From Candidatus Woesearchaeota archaeon (GTDB taxonomy: Archaea > Nanobdellota > Nanobdellia > SCGC-AAA011-G17 > UBA489): a DNA stretch of 27,111 nt. Below are positions 14,230-22,565 of the stretch, piece by piece. Under the pieces are notes generated by a model, which did no database searches, was not told the DNA's origin, and saw only the letters and a program-made list of their open reading frames with translations. Position 1 is the first letter of the stretch, and each line of letters opens with the position of its first letter. The DNA is taken from positions 1 through 27,111 of the forward strand of contig JABIPM010000030.1 of the NCBI GenBank assembly GCA_018658955.1, in the 5' to 3' direction. The position numbers and the translations under genes were made by a program.

Positions 14230-16647
14230 ATGAAAGTTGATATGTCTGGCAAATATCTTGCTGAAGAAATTGAGAAAAAATGGATGGCTAGATGGGAGAA
14301 AGATAAGACGTATAAGTTTGATGAAACTAATGCAGATAATATTTTTTCTATTGATACTCCTCCACCTACAGTTTCTGGGAAATTACATTTTGGTCATGCA
14401 TTTAGTTCAAGTCAACAAGATTTTATTGCAAGATATAAACGTATGAATGGGTTTAATGTTCTTCAACCATTTGGAACAGATGATAATGGGTTACCTACAC
14501 AAACACTTATTGAAAAGTTAAAGAAAGTTTGGGCAAAAGGCATGGAGAGAAAAGAGTTTATTGAACTTTGTTTGAATACATTGGAGAATGAATTAAGACC
14601 TAGCTATTTACAAGATTGGAAACGACTTGGAATGAGTTGTGATTTTGATGTTAACTATACTACAATTAATGAGCATTCAATTAGATTGAGTCAAAAATCA
14701 TTTATTGAACTTTATGAAATGGGCAGAGCATATAGGCAAGAGGCTCCTGCAACATGGTGCCCTAAATGCCAAACTGCAATTGCACAAGTAGAATTAGAGG
14801 ATAAAGAGATTCCCTCAATTTTTAATGATATTGTATTCATGGTTGGAGATGAAAAATTAACTGTTGCAACAACAAGACCAGAGCTATTACCTGCGTGTGT
14901 TGCTATATTCTACCATCCCGATGATACGAGGTATTCTGTATTGGAGGGTAAACTTGCAAGAGTCCCTTTATTTGATTTTGAAGTTCCGATTTTACCTGAT
15001 GAACGCGCTGATCCTGAAAAAGGGACAGGGATTGTAATGTGCTGTACCTTCGGAGATAGTACTGATGTTGAATGGCAAAAGGCCCACAAATTACCAATTA
15101 AAACTGCAATTAACAAAGATGGTACAATGTCTTCGTTAGCTGGAAAGTATGAAGGAATGAAATTAAAAAAAGCAAGAACTGAAATTATTGAAGATTTAAA
15201 AAATGAAAATTTATTGACTAAACAAGAACCGATAACTCATTCTGTAAATACTCATGAAAGATGTGGAACTGAAATTGAATTTGTACACTCTAAACAATGG
15301 TTTATTAGATATTTAGATTTGAAAGATGATATGTTAGAATGGGGCAATGAACTAAATTGGTATCCTAAACATATGAAAAACAGATATGATAACTGGGTAA
15401 AAGGATTACAATGGGATTGGTGTATTTCTAGACAAATCTCTTTTGGAGTTCCGTTTCCAATTTGGTATTGTGGAGATTGTGGGGAAACAATAGTTGCAAG
15501 TGTGAAAAATTTACCTGTTTATCCATTACATGATAAGGCTCCTGTAGATTGTTGTCCTAATTGTAAAAGTAAAAATTTGAAAGGTGAAAAAGATGTTATT
15601 AATACCTGGGCGACTTCATCATTAACACCCACTATAGTTAAAGAATTGTTTAAAGGAACAGAAGTTTATAATTATTTGAAAGAAAATCCTATGGACTTGA
15701 GAACTCAAGGTCACGATATTATTTCTTTTTGGTTATTCAATACTGTTGTAAAAAGTAGATTACATGAAAAAATGAATCCCTGGAAAGATTGTTTCATCAA
15801 CGGATGGGTACTTGATCCTAGAGGTAGAAAAATGTCTAAATCTAAAGGTAATGTAGTTGAACCTCAAAAAATTATTGAAACCTATTCTGCAGATGCATTA
15901 AGAATTATGGCTGGAGGATGTAAGTTAGGTGATGATTTTCCCTATCAAGAAAAAGATGTTAAAAGTGGACAAAAAACTGTAACTAAATTATGGAATGCAA
16001 GTAAATTTGTATTTATGCACTTAGAAGATTTTGAACATGCTGGAAAAGACTATGATCCTGAAAAATTAGAATTGATGGATAAGTGGTTGTTATTGAAATT
16101 AAATAAGGTAATAAATCATGCAACTGACGCTTTTGAGATTTATGAATTTTCTAAAGCTAAAAAGGAAATTGATGGTTTTTTTTGGAATGCATTATGTGAT
16201 AATTATTTAGAAATTGTTAAGGATAGATTATACAATCCCGATACAAGAGGAGAATTAGAAAGATTAAGTGGACAACACACACTATATGGTGTATTATTGA
16301 ATGTATTAAAATTATTTGCACCAATTGCGCCGTTTATTACAGAAGAAATCCATGATAGCTATTATGCTAAGATGGAGAATAAAGGGTCAATCCATAAAAG
16401 AAGTTGGCCAGAAGTTGATTCTAGTTTCGATGATGAAGAGATTGAGAAATCTGGAGATAAAATCGTTGAGTTACTGGGTGAAGTTAGAAAATTTAAGAGT
16501 GAACAAGGAAAAAGTTTGAAAGAGCCTGTAAGTATAGTTGTTTCTGAAGAAGATTTTAGTTTAATTGAGAAAGGTTTAGATGATTTTAAGGCTGCAACCA
16601 ATGCCAAATCTGTTGAATCTGGCAAAGAATTTAGTGTAAGTTTCTAG
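14230..16647 (+). CDS. valS: Valyl-tRNA synthetase
   Basis: 805 residues, class I synthetase charging tRNA-Val. It shows PPPTVSGKLHFGHAF (44-58, where HFGH replaces the usual HIGH), DNGLPT (85-90, characteristic of archaeal ValRS), WCPKC and CGDC/CCPNC zinc knuckles, the editing domain with VATTRPELLPACVA, and KMSKSKGNV (534-542). The anticodon-binding helical domain follows (WNASKFVFMHL, FNAL-like FWNALCDNYLEIVKDR, LFAPIAPFITEEI). Length is at the low end of the family but no block is missing. The start at 14230 is set by the TATA box; ATG 14242 is the next choice. It is independent of the upstream tRNA and followed 42 bases later by aRF1. Confidence 0.95.
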   Translation: MKVDMSGKYLAEEIEKKWMARWEKDKTYKFDETNADNIFSIDTPPPTVSGKLHFGHAFSSSQQDFIARYKRMNGFNVLQPFGTDDNGLPTQTLIEKLKKVWAKGMERKEFIELCLNTLENELRPSYLQDWKRLGMSCDFDVNYTTINEHSIRLSQKSFIELYEMGRAYRQEAPATWCPKCQTAIAQVELEDKEIPSIFNDIVFMVGDEKLTVATTRPELLPACVAIFYHPDDTRYSVLEGKLARVPLFDFEVPILPDERADPEKGTGIVMCCTFGDSTDVEWQKAHKLPIKTAINKDGTMSSLAGKYEGMKLKKARTEIIEDLKNENLLTKQEPITHSVNTHERCGTEIEFVHSKQWFIRYLDLKDDMLEWGNELNWYPKHMKNRYDNWVKGLQWDWCISRQISFGVPFPIWYCGDCGETIVASVKNLPVYPLHDKAPVDCCPNCKSKNLKGEKDVINTWATSSLTPTIVKELFKGTEVYNYLKENPMDLRTQGHDIISFWLFNTVVKSRLHEKMNPWKDCFINGWVLDPRGRKMSKSKGNVVEPQKIIETYSADALRIMAGGCKLGDDFPYQEKDVKSGQKTVTKLWNASKFVFMHLEDFEHAGKDYDPEKLELMDKWLLLKLNKVINHATDAFEIYEFSKAKKEIDGFFWNALCDNYLEIVKDRLYNPDTRGELERLSGQHTLYGVLLNVLKLFAPIAPFITEEIHDSYYAKMENKGSIHKRSWPEVDSSFDDEEIEKSGDKIVELLGEVRKFKSEQGKSLKEPVSIVVSEEDFSLIEKGLDDFKAATNAKSVESGKEFSVSF

Positions 16648-16655
16648 GAGAGGTT

Positions 16656-16663
16656 TTTTATAG
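16656..16663 (+). promoter_or_regulatory. TATA box for the aRF1 gene
   Basis: TTTTATAG is centred about 30 bases before the ATG at 16690, just after the valS stop. Confidence 0.55.
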
Positions 16664-16689
16664 AGCTTCCAATATAAGTATATTTGAAA

Positions 16690-17778
16690 ATGGCGTATAG
16701 CAAAAAAGAATTAAGAAAACTTGTAAAAAAATTAGAAAAAGTTAGAGGAAGGCATACCGAGTTGGTTAGTGTGTATGTTCCCGCAGGTTATGAAATTACT
16801 AAAGTTTATCAACATTTAATGGAAGAACAGGGTACTGCTAAAAATATTAAAGATTCTAAGACTAGAGGGAATGTAATTGCCTCATTAGAAAAAGCAGTTC
16901 GTATGATGAAAGAGATAGGTAGAACTCCCCCTAAGGGTCTTGCTGTTTTTTCAGGTAATGTTTCTGAAAATGAGAGTAAGGTAGATATTCAAGCATGGAT
17001 GGTTGAACCTCCCGATCCATTAAATATTAGAATGTATCGTTGTGATCAAAGATTTGTTTTAGACCCATTAAGAGAAATGATGGAAGTAAAAAATGTTTAT
17101 GGTATAATCGTAATGGATAGGCGAGAAGCAACAATTGGATTGTTAAAAGGTACTAAGATTTCTTCATCTGCACATTTAACTTCAGGAGTTCCTGGAAAGT
17201 TTAGGGCTGGTGGACAGAGTGCTCAAAGATTCGATAGACTTATTGAAGGGATGGCTTTAGATTTCTATAGAAAAGTTGCTAAAAGAGTTCAAGATGAATA
17301 TCTTCCAATGGGCCATAATCTGAAAGGAATTTTAGTTGGCGGTCCCGGAATGACAAAAGATGCATTCATCAAAGAATTAAATACTGAGTTGAGAAAAAAA
17401 GTTCTTGCCGTAAAAGATTTAACTTATACTGATGAAAGCGGATTAAATGATTTAGTAGAGTTAAGCCAAGAGAATATTGCCAATGAAGTAATTGTTGAAG
17501 AGAAAAAAGTTGTACAAAGATTCTTAGGAGTTCTTGCAAAATCTCCTAGTATGGCTGGGTATGGTAAAAAAGATGTTGAAGAGAAAATCAAAATGGGTGC
17601 TGCGGAATTAGTGTTAGTTAGTGAAAGCATTGAAGATGAGGTTTTTGAACAATTTGAAATTTTATGTGAAGAGTATGGTACTAAGATTAAAGAAGTGAGT
17701 GTAGATACCCGGGAAGGTCAGCAATTAAAAGATCTTGGTGGATTTGCAGCAATATTAAGATATGCTGTCAGCGAATAA
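16690..17778 (+). CDS. prf1: Archaeal peptide chain release factor 1 (aRF1)
   Basis: 362 residues. Domain 1 has GRHTELVSVYVPAGY, NIKD (52-55) at the stop-codon-reading NIKS site, and MYRCDQRF (115-122) as the YxCxxxF motif. Domain 2 carries the GGQ tripeptide (174-176) that enters the peptidyl-transferase centre to release the peptide. Domain 3 ends with GGFAAILRYAVSE, typical of the family. Archaeal aRF1 is usually around 410 residues; here domain 3 passes from GAAELVLVSE to EEYGTKIKEVSVDT with no CxxC zinc mini-domain, which accounts for the short length. ATG 16690 is chosen over TTG 16684 for codon type and the TATA box. It should act with aPelota/ABCE1-type partners, not seen here. Confidence 0.94.
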   Translation: MAYSKKELRKLVKKLEKVRGRHTELVSVYVPAGYEITKVYQHLMEEQGTAKNIKDSKTRGNVIASLEKAVRMMKEIGRTPPKGLAVFSGNVSENESKVDIQAWMVEPPDPLNIRMYRCDQRFVLDPLREMMEVKNVYGIIVMDRREATIGLLKGTKISSSAHLTSGVPGKFRAGGQSAQRFDRLIEGMALDFYRKVAKRVQDEYLPMGHNLKGILVGGPGMTKDAFIKELNTELRKKVLAVKDLTYTDESGLNDLVELSQENIANEVIVEEKKVVQRFLGVLAKSPSMAGYGKKDVEEKIKMGAAELVLVSESIEDEVFEQFEILCEEYGTKIKEVSVDTREGQQLKDLGGFAAILRYAVSE

Positions 17779-17780
17779 TC

Positions 17781-17789
17781 TTTATAAAT
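17781..17789 (+). promoter_or_regulatory. TATA box for scpB
   Basis: TTTATAAAT is centred 25 bases before the ATG at 17810. It begins three bases after the aRF1 stop. Confidence 0.65.
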
Positions 17790-17809
17790 AAGAATAGGTT
17801 CTTTGAAAG

Positions 17810-18523
17810 ATGGAGCAAGAAGAGATTAATACCCATGTGGAAGCAGTGCTTTATACTACAGGGAAATATATGACTCTTGAAGAAATTTCTGAAGCTTGCG
17901 GTATTCAAGGTGTCAAAATTGTTAGTGATTCTATTGAGGATCTGAAAAGAAAATATGCGTCTGGTGATGGAGCTTTGGAGATTCAAGAACAAAATGATAG
18001 ATTTAAATTAAATATCAAAAAAAGATATGGTTTTATTGCTAGTAAATTAGCTGGCGAGGCTGAATTTGATGGACCCACAATTAAGACTCTTGCAGTTGTT
18101 GCGTATAAAAGTCCGGTTATGCAAAGTGAAATTATAAAGATTAGAGGAAATAAATCTTATGATCATTTATCTCAATTAAAAAGTGATGGACTAATTACTT
18201 CAGAAAAATGTGGCAGATCTAGAATGTTAAAATTATCCAATAAATTCTTTGAGTATTTTGATGTAGCTGAAAAAGAAGTTAAGGATAAATTAGAGAATAT
18301 TGATGGAGATGTTAGGAAAAATGTGGCTTGGAAAATGGGAACAACTCCTGAACATCTTGCAAATTTAGAGAAATCGATTGAAGAACAATCAACTGAGATT
18401 CCAATTGAAAAGGATGTTAAAGAGGATGAAACGGATTCTACTGAAAACTTAGAAAAAGGGGAACCTGTCGATAAGAACGTTTATGACGACAAAGGGAAGA
18501 TTATCGGAGTTTTAGGCGATTAG
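17810..18523 (+). CDS. scpB: Chromosome segregation and condensation protein ScpB
   Basis: 237 residues. Two winged-helix domains are visible. The first is HVEAVLYTTGKYMTLEEISEACG (9-31). The second is TLAVVAYKSPVMQSEIIKIRGNKS, leading to LKSDGLI and FFEYFDV, which matches the ScpB signature LAIIAYxQP-hxxxEIxxIRG. ScpB dimerises on the kleisin ScpA and the SMC ATPase to organise chromosomes. No scpA or smc gene is in the window. The C-terminal ~70 residues are acidic and low-complexity, ending in the more ordered YDDKGKIIGVLGD. It is independently transcribed from a leaderless promoter. Confidence 0.85.
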   Translation: MEQEEINTHVEAVLYTTGKYMTLEEISEACGIQGVKIVSDSIEDLKRKYASGDGALEIQEQNDRFKLNIKKRYGFIASKLAGEAEFDGPTIKTLAVVAYKSPVMQSEIIKIRGNKSYDHLSQLKSDGLITSEKCGRSRMLKLSNKFFEYFDVAEKEVKDKLENIDGDVRKNVAWKMGTTPEHLANLEKSIEEQSTEIPIEKDVKEDETDSTENLEKGEPVDKNVYDDKGKIIGVLGD

Positions 18524-18528
18524 AAAGG

Positions 18529-18537
18529 TTTATATAT
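18529..18537 (+). promoter_or_regulatory. TATA box for the glycosyltransferase run
   Basis: TTTATATAT, preceded by BRE-like TTAGAAAGG, predicts transcription from about 18559, 17 bases before the ATG at 18576. A six-codon reading frame (MVKKWQ, 18565-18585) begins first in this short leader and overlaps the glycosyltransferase start. Confidence 0.6.
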
Positions 18538-18575
18538 TGTCTTTTGAAAATTAGTCCCTGACGAATGGTTAAAAA

Positions 18576-19844
18576 ATGGCAATAGATTTAGCAGTATGGG
18601 TAATGTACTTTGTATCTATTTATTTCGCTGTTTTTTGGATGACTGTAATCCTAGATAATAAGATAAAAGATATTCCTGCTAAAAAGTCTAAGAAAGCTAT
18701 TCCTAAAGTTTCAGTCACTATTCCTATGTTCAATGAGGAAAATAGTGTAATTGGGACCATTGAGTCCGTTTTAGGTTTAAACTATCCTGCTAAAAAATTA
18801 CAAATTATATTAGTTAATGATTGTAGTACAGATAATACTCACAATGTTGTTCAAAATTTCTTAAAAGAAAATAAAACTAGATTGAAAGATTTTGATATTA
18901 GGTATATTAATCACAAGGTAAATAGTGGAAAGGGTGTTGCAATGAACAATGCTTTGAAAATCTCTACTGGTGATTTGTTTGTTTGTTTAGATGCAGATAG
19001 TTTTGTTGAACCAGATGCATTAAGAAAAATTGCTCCCTATTTTGAAGACGAAAATGTCGCTTCAGTTTTACCTTTAATGAAATTAAAAAAAGTTAAAGGA
19101 TTTGCACTTAATTTACAATATGTAGAATACTTAGTAAATTTCTTTTTGAAAAAAGTTATGGGCTTATTGGATTGTATTCATGTTACTCCTGGCCCCTTTG
19201 GAGTTTATAGTAAAAAGATACTGCAAAAAGTTGGTGGATTTGATACAGATAATCTAACTGAAGATTTAGAAATGGCTTTAAGATTGCAAAAAAGAAATTA
19301 TAAAATAATTCAATTAATTGGGGCAAAAGTATTTACACTTGCACCAGAAAAAATGAAAGGTTGGTTTAATCAAAGAAATAGATGGTACAAGGGCACTTTG
19401 ATTAATTTACTTAATTATCGTGGAATGTTCTTTAATAAGAAATATGGTGAGTTTGGAATGTTTCATTTACCTATGGTTTTAAGTGCGGCAATTATTTCTA
19501 TTTTCTTTGCTTTTTTTGTTATGTGGAAACATATGATCAAACCACTTTTAGGTAAGGTATATGATTTAAGTTTCATCAATTTTGATGTGGTTCATTTGAG
19601 TAATGTTTGGGTGGAGAGATTTAGCTTTTTAGATATTAATTATATGATTTTATTCTTTACATTTATTATATTTACATTTGGAGTTGCATGGGTAGTTTAT
19701 GCTTTCAAGTATACTGAAGAAACATTTACTAAAAAAGGTCTTGCATCTACCGCAATGTTTATGGTGATTTATCCTTTCTTTTTGAGCGTAGTTTGGTTAG
19801 GAGTAGTATTTGATTTAGCAAGAGGGAAAAAACAAAAATGGTAG
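18576..19844 (+). CDS. Membrane glycosyltransferase, family 2 (processive type)
   Basis: 422 residues. An N-terminal membrane helix (5-26) precedes a GT-A catalytic domain: VSVTIPMFNEE (45-55), ILVNDCSTDNT (78-88), CLDADS with the metal-binding DxD (139-141), TED (228-230, catalytic base region) and QRNRW (266-270, the QxxRW motif). Three more hydrophobic segments follow (about 297-317, 356-377, 391-415). This order matches the cellulose/hyaluronan/poly-GlcNAc synthase type, which adds sugars from a nucleotide-sugar at the inner face of the membrane. It could make a surface polysaccharide or lipid-linked glycan; the sugar is not deducible. The next gene starts inside its last codons, so the two are probably translationally coupled. 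Confidence 0.87.
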   Translation: MAIDLAVWVMYFVSIYFAVFWMTVILDNKIKDIPAKKSKKAIPKVSVTIPMFNEENSVIGTIESVLGLNYPAKKLQIILVNDCSTDNTHNVVQNFLKENKTRLKDFDIRYINHKVNSGKGVAMNNALKISTGDLFVCLDADSFVEPDALRKIAPYFEDENVASVLPLMKLKKVKGFALNLQYVEYLVNFFLKKVMGLLDCIHVTPGPFGVYSKKILQKVGGFDTDNLTEDLEMALRLQKRNYKIIQLIGAKVFTLAPEKMKGWFNQRNRWYKGTLINLLNYRGMFFNKKYGEFGMFHLPMVLSAAIISIFFAFFVMWKHMIKPLLGKVYDLSFINFDVVHLSNVWVERFSFLDINYMILFFTFIIFTFGVAWVVYAFKYTEETFTKKGLASTAMFMVIYPFFLSVVWLGVVFDLARGKKQKW

Positions 19845-20530
19845 TTGAGAAAAAAAGACAATTTTTTTGGAAAAGGCATATTTTGGCATTTGTGATAACT
19901 TTACTTATTTTTAGTGTTGGAATTTTATTAGGTTCTAAATTAAGCAACGATAGGATAGAGTTTACAAAAACAGATATTGAACGTCAACAAGTAGAATATG
20001 AAAGTTTACAATTGCAATTGTTATATCTCACTGGACAAGAAGGAAAAAATTGTGAGGTTCTTTTGAATACTCTTGAAAGAAATATTTATGATTTAGAAAA
20101 CTCAAGAATTAAACTGGAAAATTATATTCAGGGTCAGGAAGGCGGAGACTATCAGACAATTAAAAGAGATTATATGCTTACAGAAATAAGGTATTGGTTG
20201 TTAGCTAATGAGGCAAAAGAAGTTTGCCCTAATGATCTTGCAACAGTGTTATATTTTTATGAAACTGCCGACTCTTGTTTTGATTGTAGTGCTCAAGGAT
20301 ATATTTTGACTTATCTTAAGAGTATTTTTGGCGATAAATTACTTGTATTCTCTTTAGATGTGAATTTTAATGAGCCAATGGTTCAAATTTTGAAGGAAAA
20401 TTATGAAATTGAAGAATTGCCGACCGTTATTGTTGGAGGAAAAGTATTTTCAGGGCTAACTAAAAAGGAAGAATTAATTAATGAGTTATGCTTATTCTAT
20501 ACAGATGCATCGTTTGATGTTTGTGATTAA
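19838..20530 (+). CDS. Membrane-anchored thioredoxin-like protein
   Basis: 230 residues. A single membrane helix (14-32) follows a basic start, so the rest should be outside the cytoplasm. Residues 40-125 are helical and coiled-coil-like. The C-terminal part is thioredoxin-like: YFYETADSCFDCS with a CxxC redox pair (Cys147, Cys150), a LVFSLDVNFNEP strand, then LPTVIVGGKVFSG with the cis-Pro site (194-196). Extra Cys occur at 72, 130, 218 and 229. It probably acts as an extracytoplasmic thiol-disulfide exchanger, which would suit the Cys-rich secreted proteins made nearby. ATG overlaps the glycosyltransferase stop by 7 bases, with AGAGGG 10-12 bases upstream. Redox function is inferred from fold features, not from a recognised family name. 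Confidence 0.7.
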   Translation: MVVEKKRQFFWKRHILAFVITLLIFSVGILLGSKLSNDRIEFTKTDIERQQVEYESLQLQLLYLTGQEGKNCEVLLNTLERNIYDLENSRIKLENYIQGQEGGDYQTIKRDYMLTEIRYWLLANEAKEVCPNDLATVLYFYETADSCFDCSAQGYILTYLKSIFGDKLLVFSLDVNFNEPMVQILKENYEIEELPTVIVGGKVFSGLTKKEELINELCLFYTDASFDVCD

Positions 20531-20543
20531 GTCAAGGTAAAAT

Positions 20544-21014
20544 ATGTCTAACTGTGATATGTGTGGATTGGAAGTTGTAAAGCTAAATTCTGTAGTTGTA
20601 GATGGAAGTTTTTTGGATGTATGTGCTAAGTGCAGTTCTTATGGAAATGCAGTAGAGATTAAAGAACCAGAAATTAGAAAATATGCAGGGACTTCTAAAG
20701 CTCAAACCAAAATTTTTGTTGAAGAAAATGTTAATTTCGTGATGGAGAGTGCAGGAAATATTATTAAATCCATTCGTGAAGAAAAAAAATTGAAACAAAA
20801 AGACTTTGCAAAAATGATAGGTGTTAAGGTCAGCGTTTTGCATAAAATTGAAACTAGTTTGATTAAACCAGAAATTAAATTAGCAAGAAAAATTGAGAAA
20901 ATTTTAGATATTAACCTAATTGAAAGCTATACTGATGATGAAAAGAGTGTTCCTGTAAATTTAACAGATGAAGAATTGACAGTTGGAGATTTAATTAAGT
21001 TTAAAAAACGTTAA
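20544..21014 (+). CDS. Archaeal multiprotein-bridging factor 1 (aMBF1)
   Basis: 156 residues. The N-terminal zinc ribbon has CDMCG (Cys4, Cys7) and CAKC (Cys27, Cys30). After a linker containing KYAG comes a Cro/C1-type helix-turn-helix (about 72-128): IKSIREEKKLKQKDFAKMIG, then VSVLHKIETSLIKPEIKLARKIEKIL. This zinc ribbon plus HTH order is the aMBF1 layout. In eukaryotes MBF1 bridges activators and TBP; in archaea it is linked to the ribosome and transcription. It follows the thioredoxin-like gene by 13 bases, with AAGGT before the ATG, and precedes the methyltransferase by 15 bases. Confidence 0.88.
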   Translation: MSNCDMCGLEVVKLNSVVVDGSFLDVCAKCSSYGNAVEIKEPEIRKYAGTSKAQTKIFVEENVNFVMESAGNIIKSIREEKKLKQKDFAKMIGVKVSVLHKIETSLIKPEIKLARKIEKILDINLIESYTDDEKSVPVNLTDEELTVGDLIKFKKR

Positions 21015-21029
21015 TTCTTGGTAATTCTT

Positions 21030-21662
21030 ATGAAAAAAAAAGATGTTGAAATTATATTGTCTGGTTTAGAGACTTTTAAAAAACAAAAATTAGATTTAGA
21101 ACAATATCAGACAGAGGCACACATTGCTGCAGATCTTTTGTGGTTTGCATTTATGAATGGAGATATTGAAGGTAAAGTGGTCGCAGATTTAGGTTGTGGG
21201 AATGGTGTGTTTGGTATTGGTGCACTGTTATTGGGTGCCGAAAAAGTAATATTCTTAGATGTGGATAAAGAAGCTATAGAAATAGCTAAAAAAAATGCAG
21301 AGGCTGTTGAAAGAATTGTTGATGGAGAGCTATCTAAAAGTTTTTCAAATAAAGAAATTTCTTCTTTTAATCGTAAAGTTGATACTGTGATTCAAAATCC
21401 CCCTTTTGGAGTTAAAAAAACACATGCAGATAAGCCATTTTTATTAAAGGCTATGAAATATGCAGAAAAAGTGTACACTTTTCATAAATTTGAAACTAGG
21501 AGATTTGTTGAAAAATTTGTATTGGATGAGGGCTGGAAGATTAAATTAGTTAAAAAATATAAATTCCCTCTAAGAAAGGGCAAAGATGGGCAAGGGTACG
21601 CTTTCTGGAAAAAACAGTTACATAATGTAAATGTGGGCGTATGGCTTATTGAAGGGGAATAA
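21030..21662 (+). CDS. METTL5-like RNA N6-adenine methyltransferase
   Basis: 210 residues. The order matches METTL5 and its archaeal relatives: LEQYQTEAHIAADLLW (23-38), motif I VADLGCGNGVFGIGA (51-65), the FLDVDKEAIEIAKKNA acidic loop (75-90) and the catalytic QNPPFG (122-127, NPPF). METTL5 makes m6A in the decoding region of small-subunit rRNA, in eukaryotes with TRMT112. A TRMT112-like gene is not visible here. ATG 21030 is preferred over the in-frame TTG at 21018. It is last in the glycosyltransferase-thioredoxin-aMBF1 run. DNA or protein methylation is possible but the METTL5-type N-terminus argues for rRNA. Confidence 0.85.
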   Translation: MKKKDVEIILSGLETFKKQKLDLEQYQTEAHIAADLLWFAFMNGDIEGKVVADLGCGNGVFGIGALLLGAEKVIFLDVDKEAIEIAKKNAEAVERIVDGELSKSFSNKEISSFNRKVDTVIQNPPFGVKKTHADKPFLLKAMKYAEKVYTFHKFETRRFVEKFVLDEGWKIKLVKKYKFPLRKGKDGQGYAFWKKQLHNVNVGVWLIEGE

Positions 21663-21675
21663 GGCTTCAGAAACC

Positions 21676-21684
21676 TTTTTAAAT
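21676..21684 (+). promoter_or_regulatory. TATA box for rpoL
   Basis: TTTTTAAAT is centred 29 bases before the rpoL ATG (21709). This rejects the longer in-frame start at 21631, which lies inside the methyltransferase gene. Confidence 0.6.
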
Positions 21685-21708
21685 GTAGTACAGGAAAAGA
21701 GTAGTAAA

Positions 21709-21978
21709 ATGGAAATTGTTACTATTGAAAACGAGAAAAATCGTCTTAAATTCCAAATTAAGGGAGAAGGACACACATTCTGTAATGTTCTAAAGAAAGA
21801 GCTTTGGAATGACAAAAGTGTTGAGATTACTGGATATAATATAGAGCACGGTATGACTACAGATCCGGTTTTTACTTTGGAAGTTAGTAAAGGGGATCCT
21901 AAAAAAGTACTTCTTGAAGCAGTTTCCAGATTAAAAAAAATAAACAAAGAGATTAAAGATAAATCTAAAACTCTTTGA
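21709..21978 (+). CDS. rpoL: RNA polymerase subunit Rpo11 (RpoL)
   Basis: 89 residues, normal for Rpo11. The family signature is LKFQIKGEGHTFCNVLKKEL (14-33), matching the GEDHTLxNxLRxxL motif of the alpha-like dimerisation domain. It is followed by VEITGYNIEHGMTTDPVFTLEV and the long C-terminal helix. It pairs with Rpo3 to nucleate RNA polymerase assembly. It heads a run with signal peptidase, TFS and the OB protein. Confidence 0.93.
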   Translation: MEIVTIENEKNRLKFQIKGEGHTFCNVLKKELWNDKSVEITGYNIEHGMTTDPVFTLEVSKGDPKKVLLEAVSRLKKINKEIKDKSKTL

Positions 21979-21994
21979 ATGAGGAATTGATAAT

Positions 21995-22564
21995 TTGAGA
22001 TTTTTAAAATCTTTGAAGAAATTTTGGCATTTTGTTTGGTATGATGACAGTTTGGCTTCTTGGATTGTAAATTTATTATTGGCTTTTGTTTTAGTTAAAT
22101 TTGTAATATATCCTTTAGTTGGCTTATTTCTAAGTACTAGTTTTCCAATAGTTGCTGTTGTAAGTGGAAGTATGGAACATGAAGGATTAGATTTTGATGC
22201 ATGGTGGGAAAATAATGGTAAATGGTATGAAGAAAATGGCGTTTCTAAAGAACAATTTGAAGAATTTAGATATATAAATGGATTCAATAAGGGAGACATT
22301 ATGTTCTTGAAGGGCGTAACACCGAAAAATATTAAAGTTGGGGACGTTCTAGTGTATGAAACTAGTTTAAATCATAATCCTATAATTCATAGAGTTGTTG
22401 AATTGAGAGATGGAAAGATTATAACTAAGGGAGATAATAACGGCAAGGAAGATAAACCAGTTGAATTTGAACAAGTTGCACGTACTGGAAAAGCAGTATT
22501 AAAATTGCCTTGGTTTGGATGGATTAAAATATGGTTTGTGGACTTTTTGAGGTTTAAAATTTAA
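21995..22564 (+). CDS. Signal peptidase I (archaeal/ER type)
   Basis: 189 residues. An N-terminal membrane segment (about 22-47) precedes VVSGSME with catalytic Ser59, GDVLVYE, and NPIIHRVVE with His132 (ER-type enzymes use His where bacteria use Lys). TKGDNNGKED follows, with Asp147/Asp153 as the acidic member. It would cleave secretory signal peptides such as those on the NHL and Cys-rich proteins here. The insertion between Ser and GDV (about 62-100) is rather long and acidic. The start codon is TTG, with GAGG 10 bases upstream; the next in-frame ATG is far into the domain, so TTG is needed. rpoL ends 16 bases before and tfs begins one base after the stop. Confidence 0.88.
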   Translation: MRFLKSLKKFWHFVWYDDSLASWIVNLLLAFVLVKFVIYPLVGLFLSTSFPIVAVVSGSMEHEGLDFDAWWENNGKWYEENGVSKEQFEEFRYINGFNKGDIMFLKGVTPKNIKVGDVLVYETSLNHNPIIHRVVELRDGKIITKGDNNGKEDKPVEFEQVARTGKAVLKLPWFGWIKIWFVDFLRFKI

Positions 22565-22565
22565 A

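Noticed and set aside
21631..21708. Longer Rpo11 from 21631
   Set aside because: It would overlap the methyltransferase end and the rpoL TATA box; family members begin near the chosen ATG at 21709.
21931..22299. 122-codon open frame on the minus strand
   Set aside because: It is antisense to signal peptidase, which has clear catalytic motifs; it has no family resemblance or TATA box.
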